Assembly: GCA_937901435.1 (NCBI GenBank)
Contig: CALGTJ010000838.1
Coordinates: 1-7,555, forward strand
Source: an uncultured Rhodobacter sp.
GTDB taxonomy: Bacteria > Pseudomonadota > Alphaproteobacteria > Rhodobacterales > Rhodobacteraceae
DNA length: 7,555 nt
Reading direction: 5' to 3'
Each line of letters starts with the position of its first letter. The first letter of the stretch is position 1. The notes beneath the pieces are model-generated. The model was not told the origin of the DNA, ran no database searches, and was given only the letters and a program-made list of their open reading frames with translations. The position numbers and the translations under genes are program-made. Shown here in pieces: positions 1 to 6,331 of the stretch.

Positions 1-709
1 GGCTTTGCAATTCGATCACCATTTCCTTGTTGCCCATGCGCTGCATCAGGCTGTCAGTTTCTTCGATCAGCAGGATCTGCCCCTTGCTGATGACGCCAAT
101 CCGGTCTGCGATGGTCTCTGCTTCTTCGATATAATGCGTCGTCAGGATGATCGTCACACCAGAGGCTTGCAGATCGCGCACCACGTTCCACATATCTTTG
201 CGCAATTCCACATCGACGCCCGCCGTCGGCTCGTCCAGAAACAGCACGCGCGGTTCGTGCGCCAGCGCCTTGGCGATCAGGACGCGCCGTTTCATACCGC
301 CGCTGAGCTCTTTGATCTGCGACTCGCGTTTGTCCCACAGCGACAGCTTTCGCAACACATCCTCGATATAGGCATCATTGCGCGGCAGACCGAACAGCCC
401 GCGCGACAGGCGCACAGTGTTCCTGACGCGTTCGAAGGGTTCCAGATTGACCTCTTGCGGCACCACCCCGATCAGCTTTCGCGCGGCACGGAAATCCTTG
501 ATCACGTCATGCCCACCCACGGTGACCGTGCCAGAGGTCAGCGTGGCAATCCCGCAGATGATAGAGATCAGCGTCGTCTTGCCCGCCCCGTTGGGACCGA
601 GCAGGGCAAGGATCTCTCCGTTTTGGATGTCGAGGTTGACGCCATCCAGAGCCGTATGGCCCGAGGCGTAGGTCTTGCGCAGGTCTTTGATGCAAATCAT
701 CGTCGGCAT
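1..709 (-). CDS. ABC-2 type transporter ATP-binding protein, 3' end cut by window edge
   Basis: This is the cytoplasmic ATPase that would power an ABC exporter. The visible 236 residues start at the ATG at 709 and run off the left edge, so the C-terminus is missing. All the nucleotide-binding motifs are present: Walker [10 protein letters not shown] (residues 38-46), Q-loop VPQE (Gln85), signature LSGGMKRR (135-142), Walker B VLFLDEP (155-161), D-loop GVD and H-loop TTH (His192). The fold, the LSGGMKRR signature and the HYIEEAE segment after the H-loop match the YadG/CcmA-like ATPases that pair with ABC-2 permeases. The start is supported by a strong GGAGG about eight bases upstream. The next codon candidate, ATG at 700, lies three codons in and has no such site. 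The partner permease would be expected just beyond the left edge. The substrate cannot be deduced from the ATPase. Confidence 0.95.
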   Translation of the reverse strand, partial: MPTMICIKDLRKTYASGHTALDGVNLDIQNGEILALLGPNGAGKTTLISIICGIATLTSGTVTVGGHDVIKDFRAARKLIGVVPQEVNLEPFERVRNTVRLSRGLFGLPRNDAYIEDVLRKLSLWDKRESQIKELSGGMKRRVLIAKALAHEPRVLFLDEPTAGVDVELRKDMWNVVRDLQASGVTIILTTHYIEEAETIADRIGVISKGQILLIEETDSLMQRMGNKEMVIELQS

Positions 710-777
710 AGTTTTTCCTCCAGAAGAGGGGTGGCTATACCAGTCAGACCGAAAAGGGAATCATTAGTGCTGTGCGT

Positions 778-798
778 CTGTGCGCAAAGCGATCACAG
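778..798 (-). terminator. Possible weak hairpin after the Hint-domain gene
   Basis: CTGTGCGC and GCG(AT)CACAG can pair around an AAA loop, giving an eight-base-pair stem with a two-base bulge. It lies about 20 bases past the stop of the Hint gene and ahead of the ABC ATPase gene. No T-tract follows on the minus strand, so it is not a classical intrinsic terminator. The other contents of the 710-818 gap are the GGAGG site of the ABC gene and no convincing promoter. Confidence 0.25.
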
Positions 799-818
799 AT
801 CAGTGCGGGGCCTTGGGA

Positions 819-1442
819 TCAGCAGGCCATCAGCACGTCGACTTCCTGCGACGTCAGCGAGGCACGTGCCTGCGGGCCGAAGGCATCGATGTCGTCCTCA
901 AGTTGCGGGAAGATCTTGAACAATTCCTCGCGCTTGGCCTCATCGACCAGATCCAGCCCGGCGGCTGGGTGAAAGCTTTCGGTTTCGACGTCGTTTGAAA
1001 AAACGATCTCGTGCTGATCGAAAACAAAGTGGTAATAGGTCACGTCCTCACAGCCGTGATCAATTGTGACAGAGCTGTCGTTCAACAGCGCCTTTGCCGG
1101 GACCAGCACCTCGTCTTCGCCAAACAGCAATTCGCAGCGCCAGTCAGAGAGCAGGACGCAGTGGTTCTGAGACACCACCAGATCGCGTGCTGGCTCTTGC
1201 TCTCCCAAGGCTCCTGCCTTGATGCGGATGGGCCGCAGCGAGGGGTCCGACCGGAACGAAGCGGCATTCAGAGCGCGAGAGGCGATCCAGCGGATTGGCT
1301 GCGCACCGTTGTCTTTGGTCAGGACAAGATCACCCACCTCAAGCTGTTCAACCGGCTTTTGCCCACCGGGCACAGCGATCAGAGTTCCTGTCACATGGGA
1401 CATACGCTCTACGGACAATGCAGATGGGGCGGTGTACGGCAT
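819..1442 (-). CDS. Hint-domain protein (Hint_2-like) with Ser at the usual Cys position
   Basis: A 207-residue protein that is almost entirely a Hedgehog/intein (Hint) domain of the Hint_2 type common in Rhodobacteraceae. The visible blocks are an N-terminal GTLIAVPGG (19-27), VEQLEVGDLVLT (31-42) followed by PIRWI (49-53), the middle VVSQNHCVLLS block with His94 (89-99), and the late segment HEIVFSN...ESFHP (144-159). In active Hint domains a Cys opens the domain (CFxxGT). Here the aligned stretch is SHVTGT, placing Ser15 where the nucleophile would be. There is no signal peptide and no large N-terminal passenger, so self-processing of an adhesin or toxin is not indicated. The role is unknown. 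The ATG at 1442 is chosen. An in-frame GTG at 1451 adds three residues and the ATG at 1403 would begin at MSHV; neither site has a clear ribosome binding site. The C-terminus (residues 165-207) is acidic. Confidence 0.85.
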   Translation of the reverse strand: MPYTAPSALSVERMSHVTGTLIAVPGGQKPVEQLEVGDLVLTKDNGAQPIRWIASRALNAASFRSDPSLRPIRIKAGALGEQEPARDLVVSQNHCVLLSDWRCELLFGEDEVLVPAKALLNDSSVTIDHGCEDVTYYHFVFDQHEIVFSNDVETESFHPAAGLDLVDEAKREELFKIFPQLEDDIDAFGPQARASLTSQEVDVLMAC

Positions 1443-1469
1443 GACGGGCACTCACTTGTTAAACTCTGA

Positions 1470-1498
1470 GTAATGGTTTGCCGCCAGAACATGGTCAC
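1470..1498 (-). promoter_or_regulatory. Candidate promoter of the Hint-domain gene
   Basis: On the minus strand GTGACC (1498-1493) is followed after 17 bases by CATTAC (1475-1470). The match to the -35 consensus TTGACA is four of six. The match to the -10 consensus is poor, three of six. The predicted start of transcription near 1463 would leave a leader of about 20 bases. The -35 lies inside one arm of the dyad at 1493-1518, which would suit repression. This is inference from spacing only. Confidence 0.25.
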
Positions 1499-1518
1499 AG
1501 ACGGGTCGAAATGTGACC
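1493..1518. repeat. Perfect 7-bp inverted repeat, possible operator
   Basis: GGTCACA (1493-1499) and TGTGACC (1512-1518) are exact reverse complements separated by 12 bases. The element lies 51 to 76 bases upstream of the Hint gene ATG, in an intergenic stretch of 183 bases. Such widely spaced dyads suit a dimeric regulator. It is not a CRP-type site, where the half-sites face inward as TGTGA then TCACA. Confidence 0.4.
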
Positions 1519-1543
1519 GACTTGGGGCTTTTCACCGAATTTG

Positions 1544-1559
1544 GGCAGAAATTTTTGCC
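1544..1559. repeat. Near-perfect 16-bp palindrome
   Basis: GGCA-G-AAATTT-T-TGCC is symmetrical apart from one G/T pair. It is AT-rich at the centre and lies between the 3' end of the unrecognised gene (stop at 1626) and the start of the Hint gene, upstream of the 1493-1518 dyad. It could be an operator, or a hairpin at the end of the mtnP transcript. It has no adequate GC stem for strong termination. Confidence 0.3.
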
Positions 1560-1625
1560 TAATTTTCCAGATCCGCGACAATGCCGGACGCTCGCCGGGT
1601 TTGAGGGGTGATTATGTGAACAATC

Positions 1626-2255
1626 CTAAAGTCCGTCCCAACGCGCCGGTAACGCCAGAGTCGGGCGGTGCCGCGCGGCCAATCCCCACGCCAGTTTGAA
1701 CTTGCGCCGCGACAATGCAGATCCCAGTTTCCTGCGCGCAATGTCACGGGTCAGCAGACCCTCTGCATCGTTCATCTGAATGATCGTTTTGGCGGCACGG
1801 CGCACCGCATCGTCATTCACCCGCTGGGCTTTGACTTCTTCCTCAAGAAAGGTCAGCGAGGATTGAAAGTTATTGATCGGAATGACCACCGGCATACTCA
1901 GAAACGGACCATAGCGCACCTGCAAATCGATCAATGTGGGCGGCTTTTCAGCCTCGTTTTTCAGTTGGCTGGACCCGACCGTTCCGTCCCGCAGATTGAT
2001 ATGTTCGTTCGACAGATCACGCGGGTCGGCCCAAGCCACCAGATCCTTGGACGTCGGGATCACAGTGCCATCAGATGCGGTCACCCCGACCTTGGTGCAG
2101 GCATCGCAAATGTCCCAGACCGAAACGGCCAGCAAAGGACCCAGCGACTCTCCCTGTCCGTCGGGTATGTCGCCCACCGCCTGCATTCCCTGCAAGCGGC
2201 GAAACACCTCTGACGTGACTTCGGACAGGGGAACCCAGCCTTCTTCAAAAAACAT
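1626..2255 (-). CDS. Conserved-looking hypothetical protein downstream of mtnP
   Basis: I do not recognise this 209-residue protein. The start is set at the ATG at 2255, which opens MFFEEGWVPLSEV. An earlier in-frame ATG at 2327 would overlap the end of mtnP and add a low-complexity, unlikely tail. It appears soluble, with no signal peptide or membrane segment. Features: CDAC (residues 50-53), a single CxxC pair without a second partner; a central P-rich stretch; a helical charged region (137-160); and a basic C-terminus TRDIARRKLGSALSRRKFKLAW (169-190), which could form a helix-turn-helix-like pair of helices. The last 20 residues are rich in Arg and Pro. The gene begins 43 bases after mtnP with no terminator between, so co-transcription is likely. 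From memory, similar C-termini occur in other Rhodobacteraceae hypothetical proteins; this was not checked. No function is proposed. Confidence 0.75.
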   Translation of the reverse strand: MFFEEGWVPLSEVTSEVFRRLQGMQAVGDIPDGQGESLGPLLAVSVWDICDACTKVGVTASDGTVIPTSKDLVAWADPRDLSNEHINLRDGTVGSSQLKNEAEKPPTLIDLQVRYGPFLSMPVVIPINNFQSSLTFLEEEVKAQRVNDDAVRRAAKTIIQMNDAEGLLTRDIARRKLGSALSRRKFKLAWGLAARHRPTLALPARWDGL

Positions 2256-2298
2256 ATGCCTGCCCTTTTTCGTCTTTTGGTTAATCGTTTGTTCAGGC

Positions 2299-3168
2299 TT
2301 AGAGCATACGCGCGGCGATGGCATCAAGTTTGCGCATCACGGCAGGATCGCGTTTATCGGGTGCCGTCATGATCGCGTATTCCAGCGCCCGGTCGCAGCC
2401 ATGCGGGCAAGCCTCGCGGGTGCCACCCAGCAAGTCGGGCAGGCGTTTCACCAGACCACGGGCGTTTTCAGAATTGCCTTGCAGCGTCTTGATGATCTCG
2501 GTCACGTCGACCTCGCCGTGATCCGGGTGCCAGCTATCGTAATCGGTGATCATGGCGACAGAAGCATAGCAAAGCTCTGCTTCGCGGGCGAGTTTCGCCT
2601 CTGGCATATTGGTCATACCGATCACGTCACAGCCCCAGACCTCTCGATACAGTTTGGATTCCGCCAGCGACGAAAACTGCGGCCCCTCCATCGCCAGATA
2701 GGTGCCGCCGTCATGCACGGTCACGCCCTGCGCGCGCGCCGCCTCGACGCACGCCGCCCCAAGACGCGGACAGGTGGGATGGGCGACAGACACATGGGCG
2801 ACACAGCCCGTGCCAAAGAACGACTTTTCCCGCGCAAAGGTCCTGTCGATGAACTGATCGACCACCACAAAATCCCCCGGCGCCATTTCCTCGCGGAACG
2901 ACCCGCAAGCACTGACGCTGATCACATCCGTGACGCCAAGGCGTTTCAGCGCATCGATATTTGCGCGATAGGGAACGGTCGTGGGCGAATGCACATGTCC
3001 ACGCCCGTGACGCGGCAAAAAGGCCATGGCGACCCCATTTAGCGTGCCCGTCAGAATCTGGTCAGACGGCGTGCCCCAAGGGGTATCGACCGTTTTCCAT
3101 TCAGCATCGCTTAACCCATCGATGTCATAAACACCTGACCCGCCGATAACGCCTATAACTGTCTGCAT
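2299..3168 (-). CDS. mtnP: S-methyl-5'-thioadenosine phosphorylase
   Basis: This enzyme splits 5'-methylthioadenosine with phosphate into adenine and 5-methylthioribose-1-phosphate, the salvage step for the by-product of polyamine and acyl-homoserine-lactone synthesis. It is cytoplasmic. At 289 residues it has the usual family length. Visible motifs: GGSG (9-12) and RHG (53-55) for phosphate binding, YRAN (67-70), SACGS (86-90), EGPQF (161-165), MTNMPE (185-190) and TDYDSW (208-213). The two Asp residues of DYD (209 and 211) are the base-specifying pair of MTA phosphorylases. Purine nucleoside phosphorylases acting on 6-oxopurines carry Asn there. The start is set at the ATG at 3168 by GGAGG about six bases upstream. 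An upstream in-frame extension to 3249 would run into the control region. It heads a likely two-gene unit with the hypothetical gene downstream and faces away from the SulP gene. Confidence 0.95.
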   Translation of the reverse strand: MQTVIGVIGGSGVYDIDGLSDAEWKTVDTPWGTPSDQILTGTLNGVAMAFLPRHGRGHVHSPTTVPYRANIDALKRLGVTDVISVSACGSFREEMAPGDFVVVDQFIDRTFAREKSFFGTGCVAHVSVAHPTCPRLGAACVEAARAQGVTVHDGGTYLAMEGPQFSSLAESKLYREVWGCDVIGMTNMPEAKLAREAELCYASVAMITDYDSWHPDHGEVDVTEIIKTLQGNSENARGLVKRLPDLLGGTREACPHGCDRALEYAIMTAPDKRDPAVMRKLDAIAARML

Positions 3169-3434
3169 CTTTGCCTCCGTCAACTGATTTCCCGAACTGT
3201 AAAACAGTTTCCATTTAACATGAATCAAAATGCGTTGCGTCCAGTCCAACGATCCAAAGCCCGCTTTCGCCCATGGCGCTCTGTCATTGTGCAGGATTCA
3301 GGCGCGTTTGGCATTCTGCGCCCAAACCGCGACAAACCGGCACCCCCTTTCCACTTTTTTTTCACATGCCCTACCGATGCGGGCCTATCCATGTTAGCGC
3401 GCGCATATTCCAACAACTCAAGGTGTCTTGCCTC
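3169..3434. other. Divergent intergenic region between mtnP and the SulP gene
   Basis: This 266-base stretch separates two divergent genes, so it should hold promoters for both. It contains the mtnP ribosome binding site, the 3195-3209 dyad, a run of eight or more T on the plus strand near 3355-3362, and the AAGGTG (3420-3425) that precedes the chosen SulP start. I see no convincing plus-strand -35/-10 pair, no RNA gene, and no ORF with protein-like composition. Confidence 0.5.
3195..3209. promoter_or_regulatory. Perfect inverted repeat upstream of mtnP, probable operator
   Basis: AACTGT-AAA-ACAGTT is a perfect dyad with six-base arms and a three-base spacer, 27 bases upstream of the mtnP ATG. 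On the minus strand a possible -35 TTGATT (3228-3223) stands about 17 to 18 bases before a weak -10 that falls within the dyad (GTTTTA or TTTTAC). Binding of a dimeric protein here would block that promoter. The identity of any regulator is unknown. Confidence 0.4.
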
Positions 3435-5060
3435 GTGACCGATAGTGTCTATACCGCATTCGCGCGCAATCTGATGTCTAATGTCAAAGTGACGGGCCCG
3501 CGCCCGACGCCGCTTTTGCTGAAAACAGAAATCCTTTCGGGCCTGACCGTCGCCTTGGCGTTGGTGCCAGAGGCAGTGGCTTTTGCGTTTGTGGCAGGCG
3601 TGCATCCTCTGGTCGGGCTTTACGCGGCCTTTATCGTGGGTCTGATCACCGCCTTGATCGGCGGGCGTCCGGGGATGATTTCCGGGGCGACGGGTGCGTT
3701 GGCGGTTGTGATGGTCTCGCTTGTGGCCATGCACGGCGTCGAATACCTATTTGCCACCGTCGTTCTGATGGGTCTGATCCAGATCACCGCCGGGGTATTT
3801 CAACTTGGGCGGTTTATCAGGCTTGTCCCGCATGCGGTGATGCTGGGCTTTGTGAATGGTCTGGCGATCGTGATTTTCCTCGCGCAGATGAGCCAGTTCA
3901 AGGTGCCCGGCACAATCGTGAACACCGGACACGGCATGGGCGGTGGAGAGTGGCTGTCGGGGATGCCTTTGATCCTGATGCTGGCACTGGTCGGGTTAAC
4001 GATGTTGATTATCTGGCTGCTGCCGCGTTTTTCCAACGCCATCCCTGCCCCACTTGCCGGGATCGGGATCGTCGCGGCCATCGTCATCGCCTTTGGTATC
4101 GACGTGCCTCGTGTCGGTGATCTTGCCTCGATAGAGGGCGGATTGCCCAGCTTTCATGTGCCGATGGTCCCGCTGAACCTCGAAACGCTTGAAATTATCA
4201 TTCCCTACGCGCTTATCCTCGCCGCGATTGGCCTGATCGAAAGCCTTCTGACGCTGAACCTTGTGGGCAAGATCACCGAAAAGCGTGGCGGAGCCTCGCA
4301 GGAATGTGTGGCGCAGGGCGTAGCAAACACGGTCACCGGGTTCTTTGGCGGCATGGGCGGCTGTGCGATGATCGGTCAGTCGATGATCAACGTGAAATCC
4401 GGTGGGCGCACGCGCATTGCGGGCGTTGCTGCGGCCTTGTTTTTACTTAGCTTTATCCTGTTTGCCTCGCCGCTGATTGAACAGATCCCACTGGCCGCTT
4501 TGGTCGGTGTGATGTTCATGGTCGTCATCGGGACATTTGCGTGGAACACTTTTCGCATCATGCGGGTCAGCACCAAGTTTGCCAGCTTTGTGACCCTGCT
4601 GGTGACCGTCGTCACCGTGATGGAGGATCTGGCCGTCGCCGTTGTGGTCGGTGTGATCGTCTCGGCCCTGCAATACGCTTGGGTCAACGCGAAACGCATC
4701 TCTGCCAAGGCCTATTTGACCCCAGAAGGCGCCAAGGTCTATCAGGTAAACGGCCCGCTGTTCTTTGGCTCTGCTGCCGGGTTTACGGAACTTTTCACCC
4801 CAAAAGACGACCCCTCGCTGGTCTTTATCGATTTCGCCGATAGCCGTGTGGCCGATCAATCTGCGCTCAGCGCCATAGAGGAACTGGCCGCGCGCTATAT
4901 CGAATTGGGCAAAGAACTGCACCTGCGGCATCTGTCGCGCGATTGTCGCCAGCTTTTGACGCAGACCGGGCTGATCGTGGACGAAAGCGATGACGATCCC
5001 GACTACCAGATTGCCGTAAATTATGAGGTCCGCACTGGCCTGTTTGGCGACGGCCACTAA
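3435..5060 (+). CDS. SulP family inorganic anion transporter with STAS domain
   Basis: An inner-membrane anion transporter of 541 residues, close to the normal SulP length. The N-terminal half begins with LSGLTVALALVPEAVAFAFV (34-53) and GLYAAF (61-66). It continues through hydrophobic segments to about residue 415. The hallmark GGMGGCAMIGQSMINVKSGG is at 305-324. The cytoplasmic STAS domain spans roughly 426-520, with VFIDFADSRVADQSA (463-477) as its central strand and loop. The pattern resembles the YbaR/YvdB branch more than classical sulfate permeases. The substrate could be sulfate, bicarbonate or another anion; sequence alone does not decide. The start is uncertain. GTG at 3435 has AAGGTG nine bases upstream. 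ATG at 3474 would also keep the whole domain but lacks such a site. Starts at 3273 or 3366 add sequence that is not membrane-like. The gene ends ahead of a hairpin at 5069-5096. Confidence 0.92.
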   Translation: MTDSVYTAFARNLMSNVKVTGPRPTPLLLKTEILSGLTVALALVPEAVAFAFVAGVHPLVGLYAAFIVGLITALIGGRPGMISGATGALAVVMVSLVAMHGVEYLFATVVLMGLIQITAGVFQLGRFIRLVPHAVMLGFVNGLAIVIFLAQMSQFKVPGTIVNTGHGMGGGEWLSGMPLILMLALVGLTMLIIWLLPRFSNAIPAPLAGIGIVAAIVIAFGIDVPRVGDLASIEGGLPSFHVPMVPLNLETLEIIIPYALILAAIGLIESLLTLNLVGKITEKRGGASQECVAQGVANTVTGFFGGMGGCAMIGQSMINVKSGGRTRIAGVAAALFLLSFILFASPLIEQIPLAALVGVMFMVVIGTFAWNTFRIMRVSTKFASFVTLLVTVVTVMEDLAVAVVVGVIVSALQYAWVNAKRISAKAYLTPEGAKVYQVNGPLFFGSAAGFTELFTPKDDPSLVFIDFADSRVADQSALSAIEELAARYIELGKELHLRHLSRDCRQLLTQTGLIVDESDDDPDYQIAVNYEVRTGLFGDGH

Positions 5061-5068
5061 AGCCCACC

Positions 5069-5096
5069 GGGACCGACACAGGCCTGTGCCGGTCCC
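5069..5096. terminator. Strong hairpin between convergent genes, probable bidirectional terminator
   Basis: GGGACCG (5069-5075) pairs exactly with CGGTCCC (5090-5096), and CACAG (5077-5081) with CTGTG (5084-5088). There is one A/C mismatch between the two stem blocks and a minimal GC centre. It begins nine bases after the SulP stop and ends ten bases before the stop of the minus-strand flavin reductase gene, so it fits both transcripts. Neither side has a clear T-tract, so it may work mainly as an mRNA 3'-end stabiliser. Confidence 0.6.
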
Positions 5097-5105
5097 TCGC
5101 TGCAC

Positions 5106-5711
5106 CTAGTCGTCAGGGCGGGCGAGGCTGAACAATTCGGTCACGACCGCATAGTCGCGATACCCCAACCGCGCCAAAGGCTGATACCGCGTGACGTCAA
5201 AGATTCCGTCTCTCAGACAATCGTCACGCAGATGAACGCCGACGACCTCGCCAAAGATGACCTTGTTAGACGCGCCTTTCAGATCAACGATCTGGGTCAG
5301 TTTGCATTCAAGTGACGCAGGTGCCCCAACGATACGCGCGCAGTTGATCGTATCACATTCGGCTTTTTCCAACCCGGCCAGATCGAACTCGTCCGTGTCA
5401 TGCGGGTAGGTTCCAGAGGTCACATTCATCGCGTCGCGCATGGCATATTCCACGACGTTTACGCAAAATACACCGGTGGCCGCGATATTGGCCGTTGAGT
5501 CCTTGGTGTTGTCCTGATCTGGCTTGGCCCCAGTAGAGGAAAACATCACCTGTGGCGGCGTGTAGGCGACGCCATTGAAAAACGAATAGGGCGCAAGATT
5601 GTCCCGACCCTGCGCATCGCGGGTCGAGATCCAGCCAATCGGGCGCGGCGTGATGATAGCGTTAAAGGGGTTGTGGGGCAAGCCGTGGCCGTCTTCGGGT
5701 CGATAAAACAT
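5106..5711 (-). CDS. Flavin reductase family protein (flavoredoxin-like, FMN-binding)
   Basis: A 201-residue protein of the flavin reductase-like, FMN-binding split-barrel family (DIM6/NTAB type). It would bind FMN in the cytoplasm and take part in NAD(P)H-dependent flavin reduction or an oxygenase partner reaction. The specific substrate is not visible. Supporting segments: PRPIGWISTRD (22-32), GRDNLAPYSFFNGV (35-48) for the FMN-binding barrel, CVNVVEYAMRDAMN (83-96), and RLGYRDYAVV (181-190) near the C-terminus. The length is normal and the gene intact. The start at 5711 is supported by GAGGAAA about seven bases upstream. It stands alone on the minus strand, convergent with the SulP gene and divergent from the acetyltransferase gene. 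A reductase in a two-component monooxygenase would normally sit beside the oxygenase, and none is present here. Confidence 0.9.
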   Translation of the reverse strand: MFYRPEDGHGLPHNPFNAIITPRPIGWISTRDAQGRDNLAPYSFFNGVAYTPPQVMFSSTGAKPDQDNTKDSTANIAATGVFCVNVVEYAMRDAMNVTSGTYPHDTDEFDLAGLEKAECDTINCARIVGAPASLECKLTQIVDLKGASNKVIFGEVVGVHLRDDCLRDGIFDVTRYQPLARLGYRDYAVVTELFSLARPDD

Positions 5712-5740
5712 CTGAATTTCCTCGCTCTCGTTGCCCCTGA

Positions 5741-5757
5741 CCTAGCCCCGTGCTAGG
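5741..5757. promoter_or_regulatory. Perfect inverted repeat in the divergent flavin reductase / GNAT gap
   Basis: CCTAGC (5741-5746) and GCTAGG (5752-5757) are exact reverse complements with a five-base spacer. The dyad sits 30 bases upstream of the flavin reductase start and 33 bases upstream of the acetyltransferase TTG. The intergenic gap is only 79 bases. On the plus strand TTGCCC (5731-5736) and TAGGCG (5754-5759), 17 bases apart, could be a weak promoter overlapping the right arm. CTAG tetranucleotides are uncommon in many bacterial genomes, and here there are two within 17 bases. Confidence 0.35.
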
Positions 5758-5790
5758 CGCGCTTCCAGTAGAAAATCATCGGGTTCGCCT

Positions 5791-6276
5791 TTGTACTATC
5801 TGGCACAGGAAACCGCGCAGGACTGGTGGGAGGTCGAGGCGCTTTATGATTTGTGCTTTGCGCCGGGGCGCGAGGCATTGTCATCTTATCGCTTGCGCGA
5901 TGGGATCGATCCGATTGCTGCACTATGCCTTCTGGCGCGCGATACTGAAGGCACTTTGGCCGCAGCGATCCGATACTGGCCCGTCCGGATCGATCGCGCA
6001 GAGGCGCTTTTGCTGGGACCCATCGCGGTGCACCCAACCCGGCAGGGCGAAGGATTGGGCGGGTTACTTATGACGGCCAGTCTTGATATTGCACGTAAAT
6101 CTGATTGGCAGCGCGTCTTGCTGGTGGGCGATGCGCCCTATTACTCCCGCTTTGGATTCACGCGGCTTGAGGGTGTCGAAATGCCACCGCCAACCAACCC
6201 TGACCGGGTTCTGGGCTTGCCTCTGACAGAGGACGCATGGGCCGGAATAATCGGCTCCGTGACGCGCGCCGCTTGA
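5791..6276 (+). CDS. GNAT family N-acetyltransferase (YhbS-like)
   Basis: A 161-residue acetyltransferase of the GNAT fold, closest in style to the YhbS group (COG3153). It would transfer acetyl from acetyl-CoA to an amine; the acceptor is unknown. The core is LLLGPIAVHPT (73-83), strand beta4, followed by the acetyl-CoA pyrophosphate-binding loop RQGEGLGGLLM (84-94). PYYSRFGF (116-123) is the usual late motif of this group. The start needs attention. In this frame no ATG or GTG occurs between the upstream stop at 5743-5745 and the domain, and the first usable codon is TTG at 5791. Its leader has no clear Shine-Dalgarno sequence. The hydrophilic upstream stretch (Arg and Ser rich) does not look coding. 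The gene is divergent from the flavin reductase gene and 55 bases ahead of the EcsC gene, with which it may be co-transcribed. Confidence 0.85.
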   Translation: MYYLAQETAQDWWEVEALYDLCFAPGREALSSYRLRDGIDPIAALCLLARDTEGTLAAAIRYWPVRIDRAEALLLGPIAVHPTRQGEGLGGLLMTASLDIARKSDWQRVLLVGDAPYYSRFGFTRLEGVEMPPPTNPDRVLGLPLTEDAWAGIIGSVTRAA

Positions 6277-6331
6277 ATTTTTACGCTTTCGTAGTGATCT
6301 ATAGACTATGATCATGCAGGAGAGCGGCAGA

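Noticed and set aside
5..919. A 304-residue plus-strand ORF at the left edge
   Set aside because: It is antisense to the ABC ATPase with complete Walker motifs, and its composition is not protein-like.
1583..1597. CCGG...CCGG hairpin after the hypothetical gene
   Set aside because: Only a four-base stem with a long loop and no T-tract; too weak to call a terminator.
2256..2327. N-terminal extension of the hypothetical protein to the ATG at 2327
   Set aside because: It would overlap the end of mtnP and adds a Lys/Thr/Gln-rich tail, while the protein-like sequence starts at 2255.
1936..3042. A 368-residue plus-strand ORF spanning the hypothetical gene and mtnP
   Set aside because: It is antisense to mtnP, whose motifs are unambiguous, and its translation is His/Arg/Asp-rich without domain features, typical of a GC-rich shadow.
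2299..3168. Purine nucleoside phosphorylase instead of MTA phosphorylase
   Set aside because: The TDYDSW motif with two Asp residues and MTNMPE fit MTA phosphorylase; 6-oxopurine enzymes have Asn at the base-contacting position.
3352..3365. The T-run in the mtnP/SulP gap as an intrinsic terminator
   Set aside because: No stem precedes it on the plus strand and no transcript is expected to end there between divergent genes.
4443..5105. A 220-residue minus-strand ORF inside the SulP gene
   Set aside because: It lies opposite conserved membrane and STAS sequence and has no recognisable domain.
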